A stretch of DNA of 64,000 bases. It comes from Prevotella sp. P5-108 (lineage in GTDB: Bacteria; Bacteroidota; Bacteroidia; Bacteroidales; Bacteroidaceae). The stretch spans positions 149,940-213,939 of the forward strand of contig NZ_NPJJ01000057.1 of the NCBI RefSeq assembly GCF_002251385.1, written 5' to 3'. The notes under the pieces were generated by a model that saw only the letters and a program-made list of their open reading frames with translations, did no database searches and had not been told where the DNA came from. The first letter of the stretch is position 1; each line of letters opens with the position of its first letter. The position numbers and the translations under genes were made by a program. Below are positions 26,568 through 36,329 of this stretch, piece by piece.

Positions 26568-28772
26568 ATGAACAACATTCCTTTAGTATTTTGGCTCATC
26601 CCGATTGCCAGCGTAGTGGCTCTGGGTATGGCATGGTACTTCTTCCGTTCGATGATGAAAGAAGAAGAGGGCACAGACCGTATGAAAGAAATTGCCGAGC
26701 ACGTCAGGAAAGGCGCAATGGCCTATCTGAAGCAGCAGTACAAGGTCGTGACCATCGTATTCATAGTGCTTGCCATCGTATTTGCCTTCATGGCTTACGT
26801 GCTGAAAGTGCAGAACCCCTGGGTTCCGTTTGCATTCCTTACCGGTGGACTCTTCTCGGGTCTGGCAGGCTTCTTCGGCATGAAGACCGCCACTTACGCA
26901 TCGGCCCGCACAGCCAACGGCGCACGCACGAGTCTGGACAAGGGACTGAAGATAGCCTTCCGCAGCGGTGCCGTGATGGGTCTCGTCGTTGTAGGTCTCG
27001 GCCTGCTCGATATCGCTATATGGTTTATTGTTCTCAACGCCGTCTATGAAGGAGAGGGCACCGCTCTCATCACCATAACCACGACCATGCTTACCTTCGG
27101 AATGGGTGCCTCTACCCAGGCGCTCTTTGCCCGTGTAGGCGGAGGTATCTATACCAAGGCTGCCGACGTGGGTGCCGACCTTGTGGGTAAGGTCGAGGCC
27201 AATATCCCTGAAGACGACCCCCGCAACCCCGCTACCATCGCCGACAATGTGGGCGACAATGTGGGCGACGTTGCCGGTATGGGCGCCGACCTCTACGAGA
27301 GCTACTGCGGTTCGATACTCTCTACCGCCGCTCTGGGTGCCACAGCCTTTGCCATGAACGATGACATGCAGCTCCGCGCCGTCATCGCTCCTATGATTAT
27401 CGCCGCCATCGGCATCTTCCTCTCCCTCATCGGCATCTTCCTGGTGCGCACCAAGGAGGGAGCCACCATGAAGGAACTGCTCCACTCGCTGGGCCTGGGT
27501 ACCAACGTCAGCGCAGGTCTGATAGCCGTGGCTACCTTCGCCATACTCTATCTCCTGGGTATCGACAACTGGCTCGGCCTCTCCTTCTCTGTCATCAGCG
27601 GTCTTGTAGCCGGTGTCATCATCGGTCAGGCTACCGAGTACTACACCTCTCACAGCTACACGCCGACACAGCAGATAGCCGAGGCTTCGCAGACAGGTCC
27701 TGCCACCGTCATCATCAAGGGTATAGGAACGGGTATGATATCGACCATGATTCCCGTGCTCACCATCTCAGTGGCCATCATGCTCAGCTATCTCTGCGCC
27801 AATGGCTTTGATATGTCTCTGTCTGCCCACTCTATCAGCACCGGTCTCTACGGTATCGGTATCGCCGCTGTGGGTATGCTCTCCACACTGGGTATCACAC
27901 TTGCCACCGACGCCTATGGTCCTATCGCCGACAATGCCGGAGGCAACGCCGAAATGAGCGGTCTGGGTAAGGAAGTGCGTGAGCGCACCGACGCCCTCGA
28001 CGCCCTCGGCAATACCACCGCCGCCACCGGCAAGGGCTTTGCCATCGGTTCGGCTGCCCTCACCGCCCTCGCACTGCTTGCCTCTTATATTGAGGAAATC
28101 AAGATTGCCATGGTACGTGCCGTGGAAAACGGCAAACAGTATTTCGACGCCGCTGGTGAGGTGTTTGACCCCGTCAACGCCACCACGATAGACTTCATCG
28201 AGTTCTTCCAGGTCAATCTCATCAACCCCAAGGTGCTCGTAGGTGCATTCCTCGGCGCCATGGCAGCCTTCCTCTTCTGTGGACTCACCATGGGAGCCGT
28301 AGGCCGCGCTGCCGGGTCGATGGTACAGGAGGTTCGCCGCCAGTTCCGCGTCATCAAGGGCATCCTTGAGGGCAAGGCTACTCCCGACTACGGCCGCTGC
28401 GTAGAGATAAGCACACGCAGTGCCCAGCGCGAGATGATTCTGCCGTCGCTGCTGGCCATCATCATCCCCATCGTCATCGGTCTGGTGCTTGGCGTAGCCG
28501 GCGTACTGGGTCTGCTCACCGGTGGACTTGCTGCAGGTTTCACCCTCGCCGTGTTCATGTCCAACTCTGGCGGTGCATGGGACAATGCCAAGAAGATGAT
28601 AGAAGAAGGCAACTTCGGAGGCAAGGGAAGCGAAGACCACAAGGCCACCATCGTAGGCGACACCGTGGGAGACCCGTTCAAGGACACATCCGGCCCATCG
28701 CTCAACATCCTCATCAAGCTCATGTCGATGGTAAGTATCGTCATGGCAGGCCTCACCATCGCCTTCCTGTAA
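26568..28772 (+). CDS. hppA: Membrane-bound ion-translocating pyrophosphatase
   Basis: A 734-residue inner-membrane pump with about 16 hydrophobic segments that couples pyrophosphate hydrolysis to Na+ and/or H+ export. Pyrophosphate-binding motifs are visible: YTKAADVGADLVGKVE, DDPRNPATIADNVGDNVGDVAGMGADLYES, DAYGPIADNAGGNAEM and GDTVGDPFKDTSGPSLN. The GNTTAATGKG block has Ala where K+-independent enzymes have Lys, so it belongs to the K+-dependent group, which in Bacteroides includes Na+-pumping forms. Pump specificity beyond that cannot be read here. It is a single-gene unit with its own terminator. Confidence 0.95.
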   Translation: MNNIPLVFWLIPIASVVALGMAWYFFRSMMKEEEGTDRMKEIAEHVRKGAMAYLKQQYKVVTIVFIVLAIVFAFMAYVLKVQNPWVPFAFLTGGLFSGLAGFFGMKTATYASARTANGARTSLDKGLKIAFRSGAVMGLVVVGLGLLDIAIWFIVLNAVYEGEGTALITITTTMLTFGMGASTQALFARVGGGIYTKAADVGADLVGKVEANIPEDDPRNPATIADNVGDNVGDVAGMGADLYESYCGSILSTAALGATAFAMNDDMQLRAVIAPMIIAAIGIFLSLIGIFLVRTKEGATMKELLHSLGLGTNVSAGLIAVATFAILYLLGIDNWLGLSFSVISGLVAGVIIGQATEYYTSHSYTPTQQIAEASQTGPATVIIKGIGTGMISTMIPVLTISVAIMLSYLCANGFDMSLSAHSISTGLYGIGIAAVGMLSTLGITLATDAYGPIADNAGGNAEMSGLGKEVRERTDALDALGNTTAATGKGFAIGSAALTALALLASYIEEIKIAMVRAVENGKQYFDAAGEVFDPVNATTIDFIEFFQVNLINPKVLVGAFLGAMAAFLFCGLTMGAVGRAAGSMVQEVRRQFRVIKGILEGKATPDYGRCVEISTRSAQREMILPSLLAIIIPIVIGLVLGVAGVLGLLTGGLAAGFTLAVFMSNSGGAWDNAKKMIEEGNFGGKGSEDHKATIVGDTVGDPFKDTSGPSLNILIKLMSMVSIVMAGLTIAFL

Positions 28773-28800
28773 GGCTCGAGCCTGCTACCCCATAAAGCGG

Positions 28801-28842
28801 AAGTCTGCATATCGCCCACCAGGGCATATGCAGACTTCTTGG
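28801..28842 (+). terminator. Terminator of hppA
   Basis: A 12-bp perfect stem AAGTCTGCATAT / ATATGCAGACTT with inner GCCC/GGGC pairing, 28 bases after the stop. Confidence 0.75.
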
Positions 28843-28888
28843 TTATGACATTTAGGAGCCCATACAGATTGATACCCACACTGTCACA

Positions 28889-29041
28889 TCAGCCACGTTC
28901 ATCCTCATCCAAGCCGTCGGCAACTACAATTCGACCGCCAACAGGTTCGGGGCTCAAGATAACAGGCTCAGACTGCTCTGCGACATGGATATCGTTGCTG
29001 GAAAAGTGCTTATTACATTTCTTGAGCAACTCTTTTTGCAT
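28889..29041 (-). CDS. Possible small protein of 50 residues, unknown
   Basis: A minus-strand frame from the ATG at 29039-29041 to the stop at 28889, divergent from the toxin-antitoxin pair. It starts with a basic helix (MQKELLKKCNKHF) and ends with an acidic tail (DGLDEDERG). No family is recognised and no promoter is clear. It may be chance or the end of a lost gene. Confidence 0.2.
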   Translation of the reverse strand: MQKELLKKCNKHFSSNDIHVAEQSEPVILSPEPVGGRIVVADGLDEDERG

Positions 29042-29052
29042 ATTTGGTATTA

Positions 29053-29100
29053 ATTTTGGTACCAAAATGGTTGCCAATTGGAATATTATAACTATCTTTG
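29053..29100 (+). promoter_or_regulatory. Promoter and palindromic operator of the toxin-antitoxin pair
   Basis: A perfect 16-bp palindrome ATTTTGGTACCAAAAT (29053-29068) lies two bases ahead of TTG (29071-29073), which is spaced 19 bases from TATCTTTG (29093-29100). The antitoxin ATG is 27 bases on. Autoregulation by the antitoxin at the palindrome is the likely role, as in other Phd/YefM modules. Confidence 0.7.
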
Positions 29101-29126
29101 TAGCGTAAACAAAATAAACAATTGTC

Positions 29127-29381
29127 ATGACGATAGTTAGTGCAAGAGACTTTAGAGCCAACCAGGGCAAATACTTCTCCATGGTGAACTCCGGTGAACA
29201 AGTGATATTGAAATCACGTGAAGGCAGTTTCCGTCTGCTTCCAGTTACTTCTTCCGACTCCGTTGCGGAGAGTACACAAGATATTGCGGCCGACCTAAGG
29301 GGAGCTCTCAGAGAACTGAAGGATGTCATTGCAGGCAAGAAAGAGCTGAACACACTTGACAAGTTGATTGATGAACTATAG
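29127..29381 (+). CDS. Phd/YefM-family antitoxin
   Basis: An 84-residue antitoxin. The N-terminal DNA-binding fold reads TIVSARDFRANQGKYFSMVNSGEQVILKSREGSFRLLPV, the standard Phd/YefM pattern; the C-terminal half is an acidic amphipathic helix that would wrap the toxin. It overlaps the toxin gene by 11 bases. With the palindrome upstream, it is probably the repressor of the operon, with the toxin as co-repressor. Confidence 0.88.
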   Translation: MTIVSARDFRANQGKYFSMVNSGEQVILKSREGSFRLLPVTSSDSVAESTQDIAADLRGALRELKDVIAGKKELNTLDKLIDEL

Positions 29382-29718
29382 AATCACAACATCAAGTTAT
29401 TTCAATGTGACAGCGAAGAGGCTTGCAAAGCAATATCCTTCATTCAAGGATGACCTGACCAACTTTGGAAAGTCGCTCCTCGAGAACCCGTTACAAGGTG
29501 CAGAACTGGCTCCTGGCATCCGTAAGATAAGAATGGCCATCAAGTCCAAAAGCAAAGGAAAAGCCGGCGGAGCAAGGGTCATCACTTATAACTTCATCAC
29601 AAAGGAGATGGATGGAGAAATAGTGCTGCTGCTCATCTATGACAAAGAGGATGCAGCAACGGCAAAGGTCAATGTGCTCAAACAAATCATTAAGGAAGAA
29701 GGCTACCCCATCGGATGA
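29371..29718 (+). CDS. RelE/ParE-superfamily toxin
   Basis: A 115-residue small basic protein with the RelE-like order of helices and strands: ITTSSYFNVTAKRLAKQYPSFKDDLTNF, then PLQGAELAPGIRKIRMAIKSK, then ARVITYNFI and IVLLLIYDKEDAATAK. This subgroup resembles the HigB/RelE-type nucleases that cut mRNA on the ribosome. I start at the ATG at 29371, inside the antitoxin end; a TTG lies one codon earlier. The gene is intact and is followed by a strong terminator, so the module looks complete. Confidence 0.85.
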   Translation: MNYRITTSSYFNVTAKRLAKQYPSFKDDLTNFGKSLLENPLQGAELAPGIRKIRMAIKSKSKGKAGGARVITYNFITKEMDGEIVLLLIYDKEDAATAKVNVLKQIIKEEGYPIG

Positions 29719-29759
29719 CTCGTAACGAGCCACATTGCCAGTAACAGACATTCATGCGA

Positions 29760-29799
29760 AACCGATGATACCATGACGGATGGTATCATCGGTTTTTAT
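29760..29799 (+). terminator. Terminator of the toxin-antitoxin operon
   Basis: AACCGATGATACCAT pairs perfectly with ATGGTATCATCGGTT, then TTTATTG. Confidence 0.9.
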
Positions 29800-29983
29800 T
29801 GTTCCTCCTGCAAGAACAAACATGCGGGGCTGCCAACAGAGTCACGCTGCGGTGGATATATCGACGAAGAGCGAAGACGGGGCGGCGCCTACGAGAGACC
29901 CTATCATCAGGGAAGCAACCGCGAGGGGCGGAAAAGCGAAAGGGATGCCCGCAGACATCCCTTCAGACTGGCCGTGTGGCCAT

Positions 29984-30541
29984 TTATACTTTCCAAGTCT
30001 TAGGCAGATGGCGCTTTACGCTCATGACTGCCGATGCCACAGAGGGCGGAAGCGGGTCGAGCATCATCTCGCGCAGCGTGATATGGAGTTCGCGCAGCAG
30101 CTCGGGATAATGGCGGCACAGCTCATAAGCCAGTTTGACACACAGGGCACGGCAGGCAGCCGTCTCGCGTGGCTGCAGGGCGTGGTCGAAACAGAAGTTG
30201 AGCAGGTCGATGCGGACATCATCGGCGCCAAACGGCAATCGGCTGACGAGGCAGAGCAGCATACGTCTTCTGCCGCTCACCTCCTCTGCCACAGTTCTGG
30301 CAATCAGGTCGGCGCGGTGGGTCTCCAGCCATACGTCCTCGCTCTTGGGCAGGTGGTTGAGAAGCCACAGGGCGTTGGTTGCGGTGCGGCTGTCGTCGCT
30401 GTCCATCAACTGGTAGACCATGTTCATCAGCCCCTCATTGCCAGTACACTCGGCGCATAGGGCTTCTATCTCGGCGGCTCCATGAGAATGGGCGAGCCGG
30501 GCTGCCCAATAGTCTGCGCAGGCAGTCTCCACTGCCGTCAT
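29984..30541 (-). CDS. Conserved hypothetical protein, helical, 185 residues
   Basis: A soluble, all-helical protein without signal or membrane segments. Blocks such as ATNALWLLNHLPKSEDVWLETHRADLI and ETAACRALCVKLAYELCRHYPELLRELH have the look of HEAT-like helical pairs, which bind proteins. I do not recognise a named family. The start overlaps the stop of the upstream gene by four bases (ATGA), so the two are coupled and follow the radical SAM gene on the same strand. Confidence 0.7.
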   Translation of the reverse strand: MTAVETACADYWAARLAHSHGAAEIEALCAECTGNEGLMNMVYQLMDSDDSRTATNALWLLNHLPKSEDVWLETHRADLIARTVAEEVSGRRRMLLCLVSRLPFGADDVRIDLLNFCFDHALQPRETAACRALCVKLAYELCRHYPELLRELHITLREMMLDPLPPSVASAVMSVKRHLPKTWKV

Positions 30542-31065
30542 CCTATCTTGGTCATGTGATACCCCATACGGCGCAACTGTACCGCCATGCCAGCCAGATA
30601 GAGTTGGTGGAGACAGGCTATATAGGCGCGGAAAGCCTCGGCGCTGCCAGGAGTAAGCCCCTCATGGCGCAGCAGAGACAAGGCACGGTTGGCGCACTCG
30701 TTGACCAGCCGGCTCACAGCACCGTGGGCTTCGGCATCGAGACCGAGCACCTCGTCGAGGATATAGTCGTCGGTATGGTCGAAACCGCGCACGTCGCGCA
30801 AGGTATTATATATATGTGCATCGGCGTCGGCACGCTGCCAGTCAGTGTCCCACAGCTGCGCCATGGCCATGCCGACAAACATAATCCAACCCAGGGAAAC
30901 GGTAGGATAGGCGTTGAACTCGCGGATGCCGTCGGGCATATAGTCCTCACCCACCTTGCGCCATGCCTCCTCTACATCGGGACACTCGGGCATGGGCACG
31001 TCTATCTCTTGTCTGCCTGCCAGATAGGTAAGCAGGTCTTCTCTCACTCTCTGTTCAAAATTCAT
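30538..31065 (-). CDS. Conserved hypothetical protein, 175 residues
   Basis: A soluble helical protein (MNFEQRVREDLLTYLAGRQ...) with a somewhat hydrophobic middle (TVSLGWIMFVGMAMAQLWDTDW) that is too polar around it to be a firm membrane segment. I know no function. It begins 27 bases after the stop of the radical SAM gene and its stop overlaps the next gene, so all three appear to be one transcription unit. Confidence 0.7.
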   Translation of the reverse strand: MNFEQRVREDLLTYLAGRQEIDVPMPECPDVEEAWRKVGEDYMPDGIREFNAYPTVSLGWIMFVGMAMAQLWDTDWQRADADAHIYNTLRDVRGFDHTDDYILDEVLGLDAEAHGAVSRLVNECANRALSLLRHEGLTPGSAEAFRAYIACLHQLYLAGMAVQLRRMGYHMTKIG

Positions 31066-31092
31066 ATTCTCTATTATTGTTTCATTGTCAAC

Positions 31093-31872
31093 TTAGTATG
31101 ACGCCGTGCAGGCGATGCCCATGTTCTCGACCCTGCGACGTATGGCGTCGAGCTCGAGGGGCGTCGCCTTCTGCAGACAGGTGTCGGGCGTAGGGCGGTC
31201 TATGGTGTAAATCATCACCTCGGCGGGCTGGATGAGTCTTACCGCCTCCAGCCACGGCGCGACATAACGCTCGGCGGTATTGCCCACATCCTCGCCGTCG
31301 ATAGAGCCATGCATGAACATGGTCTGGATGATGACGTGACCGTCGAAGAGGCGCAGCTGGTCGATAATGTCGGCGGCACGATAGGCGCGACTGGCGGGGC
31401 GGTTGACGAGGCGTATGTAGGCATCGTCGACCGTATCGAGTTTCTGGATATTGTTGTCTACCTTCATCAGCGCCTCACGCACCTCGGTACGATGCAGCTG
31501 CGTGGCGTTGCTCAGCACCGATATGCGCGCGTCGGGGCAATAGCGGTTGCGCAGGGCGATGGTGGCGTCGACGATTTCGGCGAAATGGGGATGGGCGGTG
31601 GGTTCGCCGTTGCCGGCAAAGGTAAGCACGTCGGGACGCGAGCCAACGTCTGCCATCGTCTGCAGCTGCCGCTCGAGCGCCGCCGTCACTTCGGCGACCG
31701 TCGGACGCGGTGTGCGGGTCTGTCGCTCATGGTTGTATCCACACTCACAGTAGATGCAGTCGAAGGTACAGTATTTGCCGTCGGCGGGCATGAGGTTGAT
31801 GCCCACCGAGAGGCCCAGACGGCGACTGTGAACAGGGCCGTAAATGGGCGAATTATGTAGCTGTGTACTCAT
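31093..31872 (-). CDS. Radical SAM protein
   Basis: A 259-residue cytoplasmic enzyme with the CxxxCxxC cluster motif (CTFDCIYC) that binds a [4Fe-4S] cluster and S-adenosylmethionine. GNGEPTAHPHF is the glycine-rich SAM-binding stretch, and NNIQKLDTV and the HVIIQTMFMHG block follow in usual order. The N-terminal HSRRLGLSVGINLMP resembles the radical SAM group often annotated near MoaA. The substrate is unknown. I start at the ATG at 31872, because a minus-strand TACCTTTG box at 31893-31900 lies inside the longer open frame and puts the transcript start just ahead of this codon. Confidence 0.85.
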   Translation of the reverse strand: MSTQLHNSPIYGPVHSRRLGLSVGINLMPADGKYCTFDCIYCECGYNHERQTRTPRPTVAEVTAALERQLQTMADVGSRPDVLTFAGNGEPTAHPHFAEIVDATIALRNRYCPDARISVLSNATQLHRTEVREALMKVDNNIQKLDTVDDAYIRLVNRPASRAYRAADIIDQLRLFDGHVIIQTMFMHGSIDGEDVGNTAERYVAPWLEAVRLIQPAEVMIYTIDRPTPDTCLQKATPLELDAIRRRVENMGIACTASY

Positions 31873-31892
31873 ATCTTTAGCATTAACAGCTG

Positions 31893-31900
31893 CAAAGGTA
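31893..31900 (-). promoter_or_regulatory. -7 box of the radical SAM operon promoter
   Basis: Minus-strand TACCTTTG, about 20 bases before the ATG. A TTG is present but only 14 bases upstream, so the -33 element is uncertain. Confidence 0.45.
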
Positions 31901-32005
31901 CTCGTATTTTCAGGCAATACGCGTTAATGGTGGTTAAAATGTCGTATATTCGCGTTTTTTTTTGTTTCTTTGCACCAAAATTGGCATATTATATCCACAA
32001 GGCAA

Positions 32006-32887
32006 ATGGCTAAAAGACATACTAAATCGCGGAATCGTCAGGGACTGCAAGCCGTGACCCTCTGCATAAGCACCGCAATGGTGCTCGTTTTGTTAGGCTT
32101 GGTGATATTCTCAGTACTGGTGGCCCGCAACACCTCTGAATTTGTTAAGGAAAATCTGGTAGTGACCGTCATGTTCGAGCAAGACATGACCACCCCCGAA
32201 GGCAGCCAGCTCTGCGCCCGCCTGAAGACCCGCCCTTATATCAACCACCTCGACTTCATCAGCAAGGAGCGCGCGCTGAAAGAGCAGACCAAGGTGCTGG
32301 GCACCGACCCCACCGAGTTTACCAATGGTGAGAACCCCTATCTCCCCTCTGCCGACATCACGCTCAAGGCCGACTATGCCAACAACGACTCACTGCGCTG
32401 GATTGCCGCCGAGCTGAAGAAATATCCCAAGGTGAGCGACATCACCTACCAGAAAGACCTGGTGGAGAGCGTCAACCGCAATCTCGCCAAGGTAAGCATT
32501 GTGCTGCTGGTGATTGCCAGTCTGCTTACCTTTGTATCGTTCTCGCTCATCAGCAACACCGTGCGGCTGGGAGTCTATGCCCGCCGTTTCTCCATCCACA
32601 CCATGAAGCTCGTGGGAGCCTCATGGGGTTTTATACGCCGCCCGTTCCTGGGCCAGGCTGCCCTCATCGGCGTCATCGCTGCCCTGATGGCCTGTGCCGT
32701 GCTGGGTAGCGGCATCTATGCCGTCTACTATTACGCCCCCGACATGATGGCCGTCATCACCTGGCAGGTCATCGCCATCACGGCTGCCACCGTGCTGCTC
32801 TTCGGCATCCTCATCACCGTCTTCAGCGCCACCATCTCGGTCAATAAGTTTCTGAAGATGAAGGCTGGCGACCTCTACAAGATATAA
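32006..32887 (+). CDS. ftsX: Cell-division ABC-type permease FtsX
   Basis: A 293-residue inner-membrane protein. One helix near residues 17-40, an extracytoplasmic domain (about 45-155), and three C-terminal helices within the FtsX core (SIVLLVIASLLTFVSFSLISNTVRLGVYARRFSIHTMKLVGASWGFIRRPF) match FtsX, which works with the ATPase FtsE to control peptidoglycan hydrolases at division. ftsE is not adjacent. I use the ATG at 32006; the frame is open 12 codons earlier without homologous sequence. It leads a compact plus-strand run through folK. Confidence 0.9.
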   Translation: MAKRHTKSRNRQGLQAVTLCISTAMVLVLLGLVIFSVLVARNTSEFVKENLVVTVMFEQDMTTPEGSQLCARLKTRPYINHLDFISKERALKEQTKVLGTDPTEFTNGENPYLPSADITLKADYANNDSLRWIAAELKKYPKVSDITYQKDLVESVNRNLAKVSIVLLVIASLLTFVSFSLISNTVRLGVYARRFSIHTMKLVGASWGFIRRPFLGQAALIGVIAALMACAVLGSGIYAVYYYAPDMMAVITWQVIAITAATVLLFGILITVFSATISVNKFLKMKAGDLYKI

Positions 32888-32905
32888 GAAGAAAACAACA
32901 ACAAT

Positions 32906-33226
32906 ATGGAAAAGAGAAATTTTGCTTTTGATAAAGTCAACTTTATCCTCATGGCCATCAGTATGCTGATAGTCGTGCTGGGCTTTATCCTCATGTCGGG
33001 CCCCGGCTCTACGGAGACCCACTACAACGCTGACATCTTCAGCACCATGCGCATCAAGGTAGCCCCCGTGGTATGCTTTGTGGGCTTCATATCCATGATT
33101 TATGCCGTCATCCGCAAGCCCAAGGACGAGGCCGGAAGCGATGACACCAAGGAAACCGAGAACAAGAACGTCGCCGCAGCCAACGGTTGCGAGGACCACA
33201 CCATAACCCAAGACAACAAACGATAA
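32906..33226 (+). CDS. DUF3098 family membrane protein
   Basis: A 106-residue protein with two membrane helices (about 12-32 and 50-68) and a charged cytoplasmic tail. [27 protein letters not shown] and [20 protein letters not shown] are the DUF3098 signature found throughout Bacteroidetes, normally between ftsX and uppP as here. Function is unknown; the position suggests an envelope or division role. It ends two bases before uppP. Confidence 0.85.
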   Translation: MEKRNFAFDKVNFILMAISMLIVVLGFILMSGPGSTETHYNADIFSTMRIKVAPVVCFVGFISMIYAVIRKPKDEAGSDDTKETENKNVAAANGCEDHTITQDNKR

Positions 33227-33228
33227 CA

Positions 33229-34032
33229 ATGAACTGGTTTGAAGCATTATGGTTGGGCATTATACAGGGCCTTACCGAATATCTGCCCGTCAGCAGTAGC
33301 GGACACCTCACTATTGCCTCAACCCTCTTTGGCATCGAGGCCGAGGAGAACCTGGCGTTCACCATCGCCGTACACGTGGCTACAATACTGAGTACCCTCG
33401 TCATTCTCTGGAAGGAGATTGCCTGGATATTCAAGGGACTCTTCCAATTCAAGGTCAACGACGAGACGCGCTATGTGTTCAACATCCTCATCTCGATGAT
33501 TCCCGTGGGCATCGTGGGCCTGTTCTTCAAAGACTATGTGGAACAAATCTTCGGCTCAGGCCTCGCCATCGTAGGCTCGATGCTGCTCGTCACCGCGCTG
33601 CTGCTCACCTTCTCCTACTACGCCAAGCCCCGCCAGAAGGAGAACATCAGCCTCAAGGACGCCTTCATCATAGGTCTGGCCCAGGCCGTGGCTGTGATGC
33701 CAGGTCTGTCGCGCTCGGGCTCCACCATTGCCACAGGACTCATCCTGGGCAACAACAAGGCCAAGCTCGCCCAGTTCTCCTTCCTCATGGTCATCCCCCC
33801 CATTCTGGGCGAGGCTCTGCTCGACACCATGAAGATGGTGAAGTACGGTGCAGCCTCCGTGATGGGCGACATCTCGCTGGGCGTGTTGGCCGTAGGTTTC
33901 GTGGCTGCCTTCGTGTCGGGCTGCGTAGCCTGCAAGTGGATGATTAACATCGTAAAGCGTGGCAAGCTGATATACTTCGCCATCTACTGTGCCATCGCCG
34001 GTATCGTCACCCTCATCTGTTCATTCTGCTAA
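33229..34032 (+). CDS. uppP: Undecaprenyl-diphosphatase
   Basis: A 267-residue inner-membrane phosphatase (BacA/UppP) that recycles the lipid carrier of peptidoglycan synthesis by removing a phosphate from undecaprenyl diphosphate. Both catalytic motifs are present: [14 protein letters not shown] near the N-terminus and [10 protein letters not shown] in the middle, with 7-8 hydrophobic segments. The length is as usual. It sits between the DUF3098 gene and truB with spacings of 2 and 9 bases. Overproduction of the family gives bacitracin resistance, but no regulatory site is visible. Confidence 0.95.
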   Translation: MNWFEALWLGIIQGLTEYLPVSSSGHLTIASTLFGIEAEENLAFTIAVHVATILSTLVILWKEIAWIFKGLFQFKVNDETRYVFNILISMIPVGIVGLFFKDYVEQIFGSGLAIVGSMLLVTALLLTFSYYAKPRQKENISLKDAFIIGLAQAVAVMPGLSRSGSTIATGLILGNNKAKLAQFSFLMVIPPILGEALLDTMKMVKYGAASVMGDISLGVLAVGFVAAFVSGCVACKWMINIVKRGKLIYFAIYCAIAGIVTLICSFC

Positions 34033-34041
34033 ACCACAGAC

Positions 34042-34761
34042 ATGAACTTCAAGACAGGTGAGATATTTGCCATCGACAAGCCCTATGGCATTACCAGCTT
34101 CAAGGCGCTGGCCCACGTGCGCTACGTGCTGTCCCACACCCTCGGACATAGAGTCAAGATAGGCCACGCCGGCACCCTCGACCCGCTGGCTACCGGCGTG
34201 CTGATACTCTGCACCGGCAAGTGTACCAAGCAGATAGAGACACTGCAGGCCCATACCAAGGAGTATGAAGCCACGCTGCAGCTGGGCGCCACCACGCCGA
34301 GCTATGATATGGAGCACGAGGTCAACGAGACCTTTGCCACCGCCCACATCACCGAGGACGCCATACGCGAGGCGCTGCCCCAGTTTGTCGGCGACATCCA
34401 GCAGACCCCACCCACCTTCAGCGCCTGCAAGATAGACGGAAAGCGCGCCTACTCCATGCGACGCGAGGGGCAGGACGTGGTGCTCAAGCCCAAGAACATC
34501 CATATCGACAGCATCGAGATTACCCGTTTCGACCCCGACACCATGCAGCTCGACCTGCGCATCGTCTGCGGCAAGGGCACCTACATCCGTGCCTTGGCGC
34601 GCGACCTGGGCAGAGCTCTCGGCAGCGGAGCCTACCTTACCCAGCTGCGGCGTACGCGTGTGGGCGAATACGATATAGATAAATGTATAGAGTATGACCA
34701 TTTCCAGGAATGGTTGGATAACCAAGAAATAGAAACAAGCAATGAAACTGTCACAGTTTAA
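34042..34761 (+). CDS. truB: tRNA pseudouridine-55 synthase
   Basis: A 239-residue enzyme converting U55 of the tRNA T-loop to pseudouridine. The catalytic block [12 protein letters not shown] carries the nucleophile Asp47; KxYxA-type sequence [10 protein letters not shown] and the [12 protein letters not shown] motif follow in order. It is shorter than E. coli TruB, lacking the extra C-terminal domain, as is common in Bacteroidetes. The last 20 bases overlap queA in another frame. Confidence 0.95.
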   Translation: MNFKTGEIFAIDKPYGITSFKALAHVRYVLSHTLGHRVKIGHAGTLDPLATGVLILCTGKCTKQIETLQAHTKEYEATLQLGATTPSYDMEHEVNETFATAHITEDAIREALPQFVGDIQQTPPTFSACKIDGKRAYSMRREGQDVVLKPKNIHIDSIEITRFDPDTMQLDLRIVCGKGTYIRALARDLGRALGSGAYLTQLRRTRVGEYDIDKCIEYDHFQEWLDNQEIETSNETVTV

Positions 34762-35908
34762 GTTCAAATTGCCCGAGGAGCAGATTGCCCTCTACCCCCA
34801 TAGCATCTATCACGACTTCGTCGATGATAATGGCAACAAGGTTACATCGCGCATCACCCGACGCGATGAGTGTAAGTTGATGGTACTGCACAGCAAATCG
34901 CAGACTATAGAACTCTATAAGAAGGATGCCGATGGCAATCCTATCGAAGGCGAGTACCTCGATTTCCGTAACGTGCTCGACTATTTCGATGAGGGCGATA
35001 CCTTCGTCTTCAACGATACCAAGATTTTCCCTGCCCGCCTCTACGGTACCAAGGAGAAGACCGACGCCAAGATTGAGGTCTTCCTGCTGCGCGAGCTCAA
35101 CCAGGAGATGCGGCTTTGGGATGTGCTGGTAGAGCCTGCCCGCAAGATACGTATCGGCAACAAGCTCTTCTTCGACGACTCGGGCACCATGGTAGCCGAG
35201 GTCATCGACAACACCACCAGCCGCGGACGCACCCTGCGGTTCCTCTACGACTGTCCCCACGAGGAGTTCAAGCGCGAGCTCTTCGCCCTGGGCGAAGCCC
35301 CACTGCCCCGCTACATCATAGACCGTCGCGACAACCACCACGGCACCGCCGAAGACCTGGAAGACTTCCAGTGCATCTTCGCCAAGAACGAGGGTGGCGT
35401 GACCGTGCCTGCCTCGGGCCTCCACTTCAGCCGCGAGCTGATGAAGCGCATGGAGATTAAGGGCATCGAGACCGCCTTTGTCACCCTGCACTGCGGACTG
35501 GGTGCCTTCCACGACATCGAGGTGGAAGACCTCACCAAGCACAAGATGGACTCAGAGCAGATGATTATCACCCGCGAGGCCTGCGACAGAGTCAACTCAG
35601 CCAAGGCTGCCGGCCACCATATCTGCGCCGTGGGCACCAGCGTGGTCAAAGCCACCGAGACCGCCGTGGGCACCGACGGACTGCTGAAGGAGTACGACGG
35701 ATGGACCAACAAGTTCATCTTCCCTCCCTACGACTTCGGACTCGCCGACACGATGATCGCCAACTTCTACCACCCCTACTCCACCCTGCTGATGGAGACC
35801 GCCGCCTTTGGTGGCTACGACCTGGTGATGGAAGCCTACAACCTCGCCTTGAAACATGGATTTATGTTTGGATGCTATGGCGACGCCATGCTTATCATGA
35901 ATGACTGA
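34742..35908 (+). CDS. queA: S-adenosylmethionine:tRNA ribosyltransferase-isomerase
   Basis: A 388-residue enzyme of queuosine synthesis that transfers the ribosyl part of SAM to preQ1 in tRNA to make epoxyqueuosine. Characteristic blocks are [14 protein letters not shown] at the start, [31 protein letters not shown] and [12 protein letters not shown]. The length is slightly above the usual 340-360 because of a 25-residue insertion near the N-terminus. It overlaps truB by 20 bases and folK by 8, giving a run of translation-coupled genes. Confidence 0.95.
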   Translation: MKLSQFKFKLPEEQIALYPHSIYHDFVDDNGNKVTSRITRRDECKLMVLHSKSQTIELYKKDADGNPIEGEYLDFRNVLDYFDEGDTFVFNDTKIFPARLYGTKEKTDAKIEVFLLRELNQEMRLWDVLVEPARKIRIGNKLFFDDSGTMVAEVIDNTTSRGRTLRFLYDCPHEEFKRELFALGEAPLPRYIIDRRDNHHGTAEDLEDFQCIFAKNEGGVTVPASGLHFSRELMKRMEIKGIETAFVTLHCGLGAFHDIEVEDLTKHKMDSEQMIITREACDRVNSAKAAGHHICAVGTSVVKATETAVGTDGLLKEYDGWTNKFIFPPYDFGLADTMIANFYHPYSTLLMETAAFGGYDLVMEAYNLALKHGFMFGCYGDAMLIMND

Positions 35909-36314
35909 TCACTGCGTATATCTGGCACTGGGCTCCAACATGGGCGACCGCCATGCCATCATGAGCCGTGCCATAGACGAAATAGGAAGACTGATTGGCG
36001 TCGTAGAGCGCCGGTCAGTCTTTTTGGAAACCGAGCCTTGGGGCTTTGACTCCCCCAACCGGTTCCTCAACGCCTGTGTGCGCTGCCGCACCACGCTCAC
36101 ACCCCGCGAGGTGCTCGCCACCACCCAGGACATAGAGCGGCAGTTGGGCCGCAAGAGCAAGTCGACCGACGGGCAGTATCACGACCGTCCCATCGACATC
36201 GACATACTCATCTACGACGACCTGCACATCGACGAGCCCGACCTGCACATTCCCCACCCGCTGATGCACGAGCGCGACTTCGTCATGAAACCTCTGCGCG
36301 AGATTATGGACTGA
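35901..36314 (+). CDS. folK: 2-amino-4-hydroxy-6-hydroxymethyldihydropteridine diphosphokinase
   Basis: A 137-residue HPPK, which pyrophosphorylates the pterin precursor in folate synthesis. [11 protein letters not shown] at the start, [11 protein letters not shown], and the metal-binding [12 protein letters not shown] followed by [16 protein letters not shown] are all present. It ends the ftsX run and is followed by a repeat and a strong hairpin terminator. Confidence 0.95.
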   Translation: MTDHCVYLALGSNMGDRHAIMSRAIDEIGRLIGVVERRSVFLETEPWGFDSPNRFLNACVRCRTTLTPREVLATTQDIERQLGRKSKSTDGQYHDRPIDIDILIYDDLHIDEPDLHIPHPLMHERDFVMKPLREIMD

Positions 36315-36329
36315 CCCGTCCACGCCGCC

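Noticed and set aside
28889..29362. A 157-codon minus-strand frame across the toxin-antitoxin promoter
   Set aside because: Most of it is antisense to the antitoxin gene and to its operator; only the last 50 codons are kept as a weak possibility.
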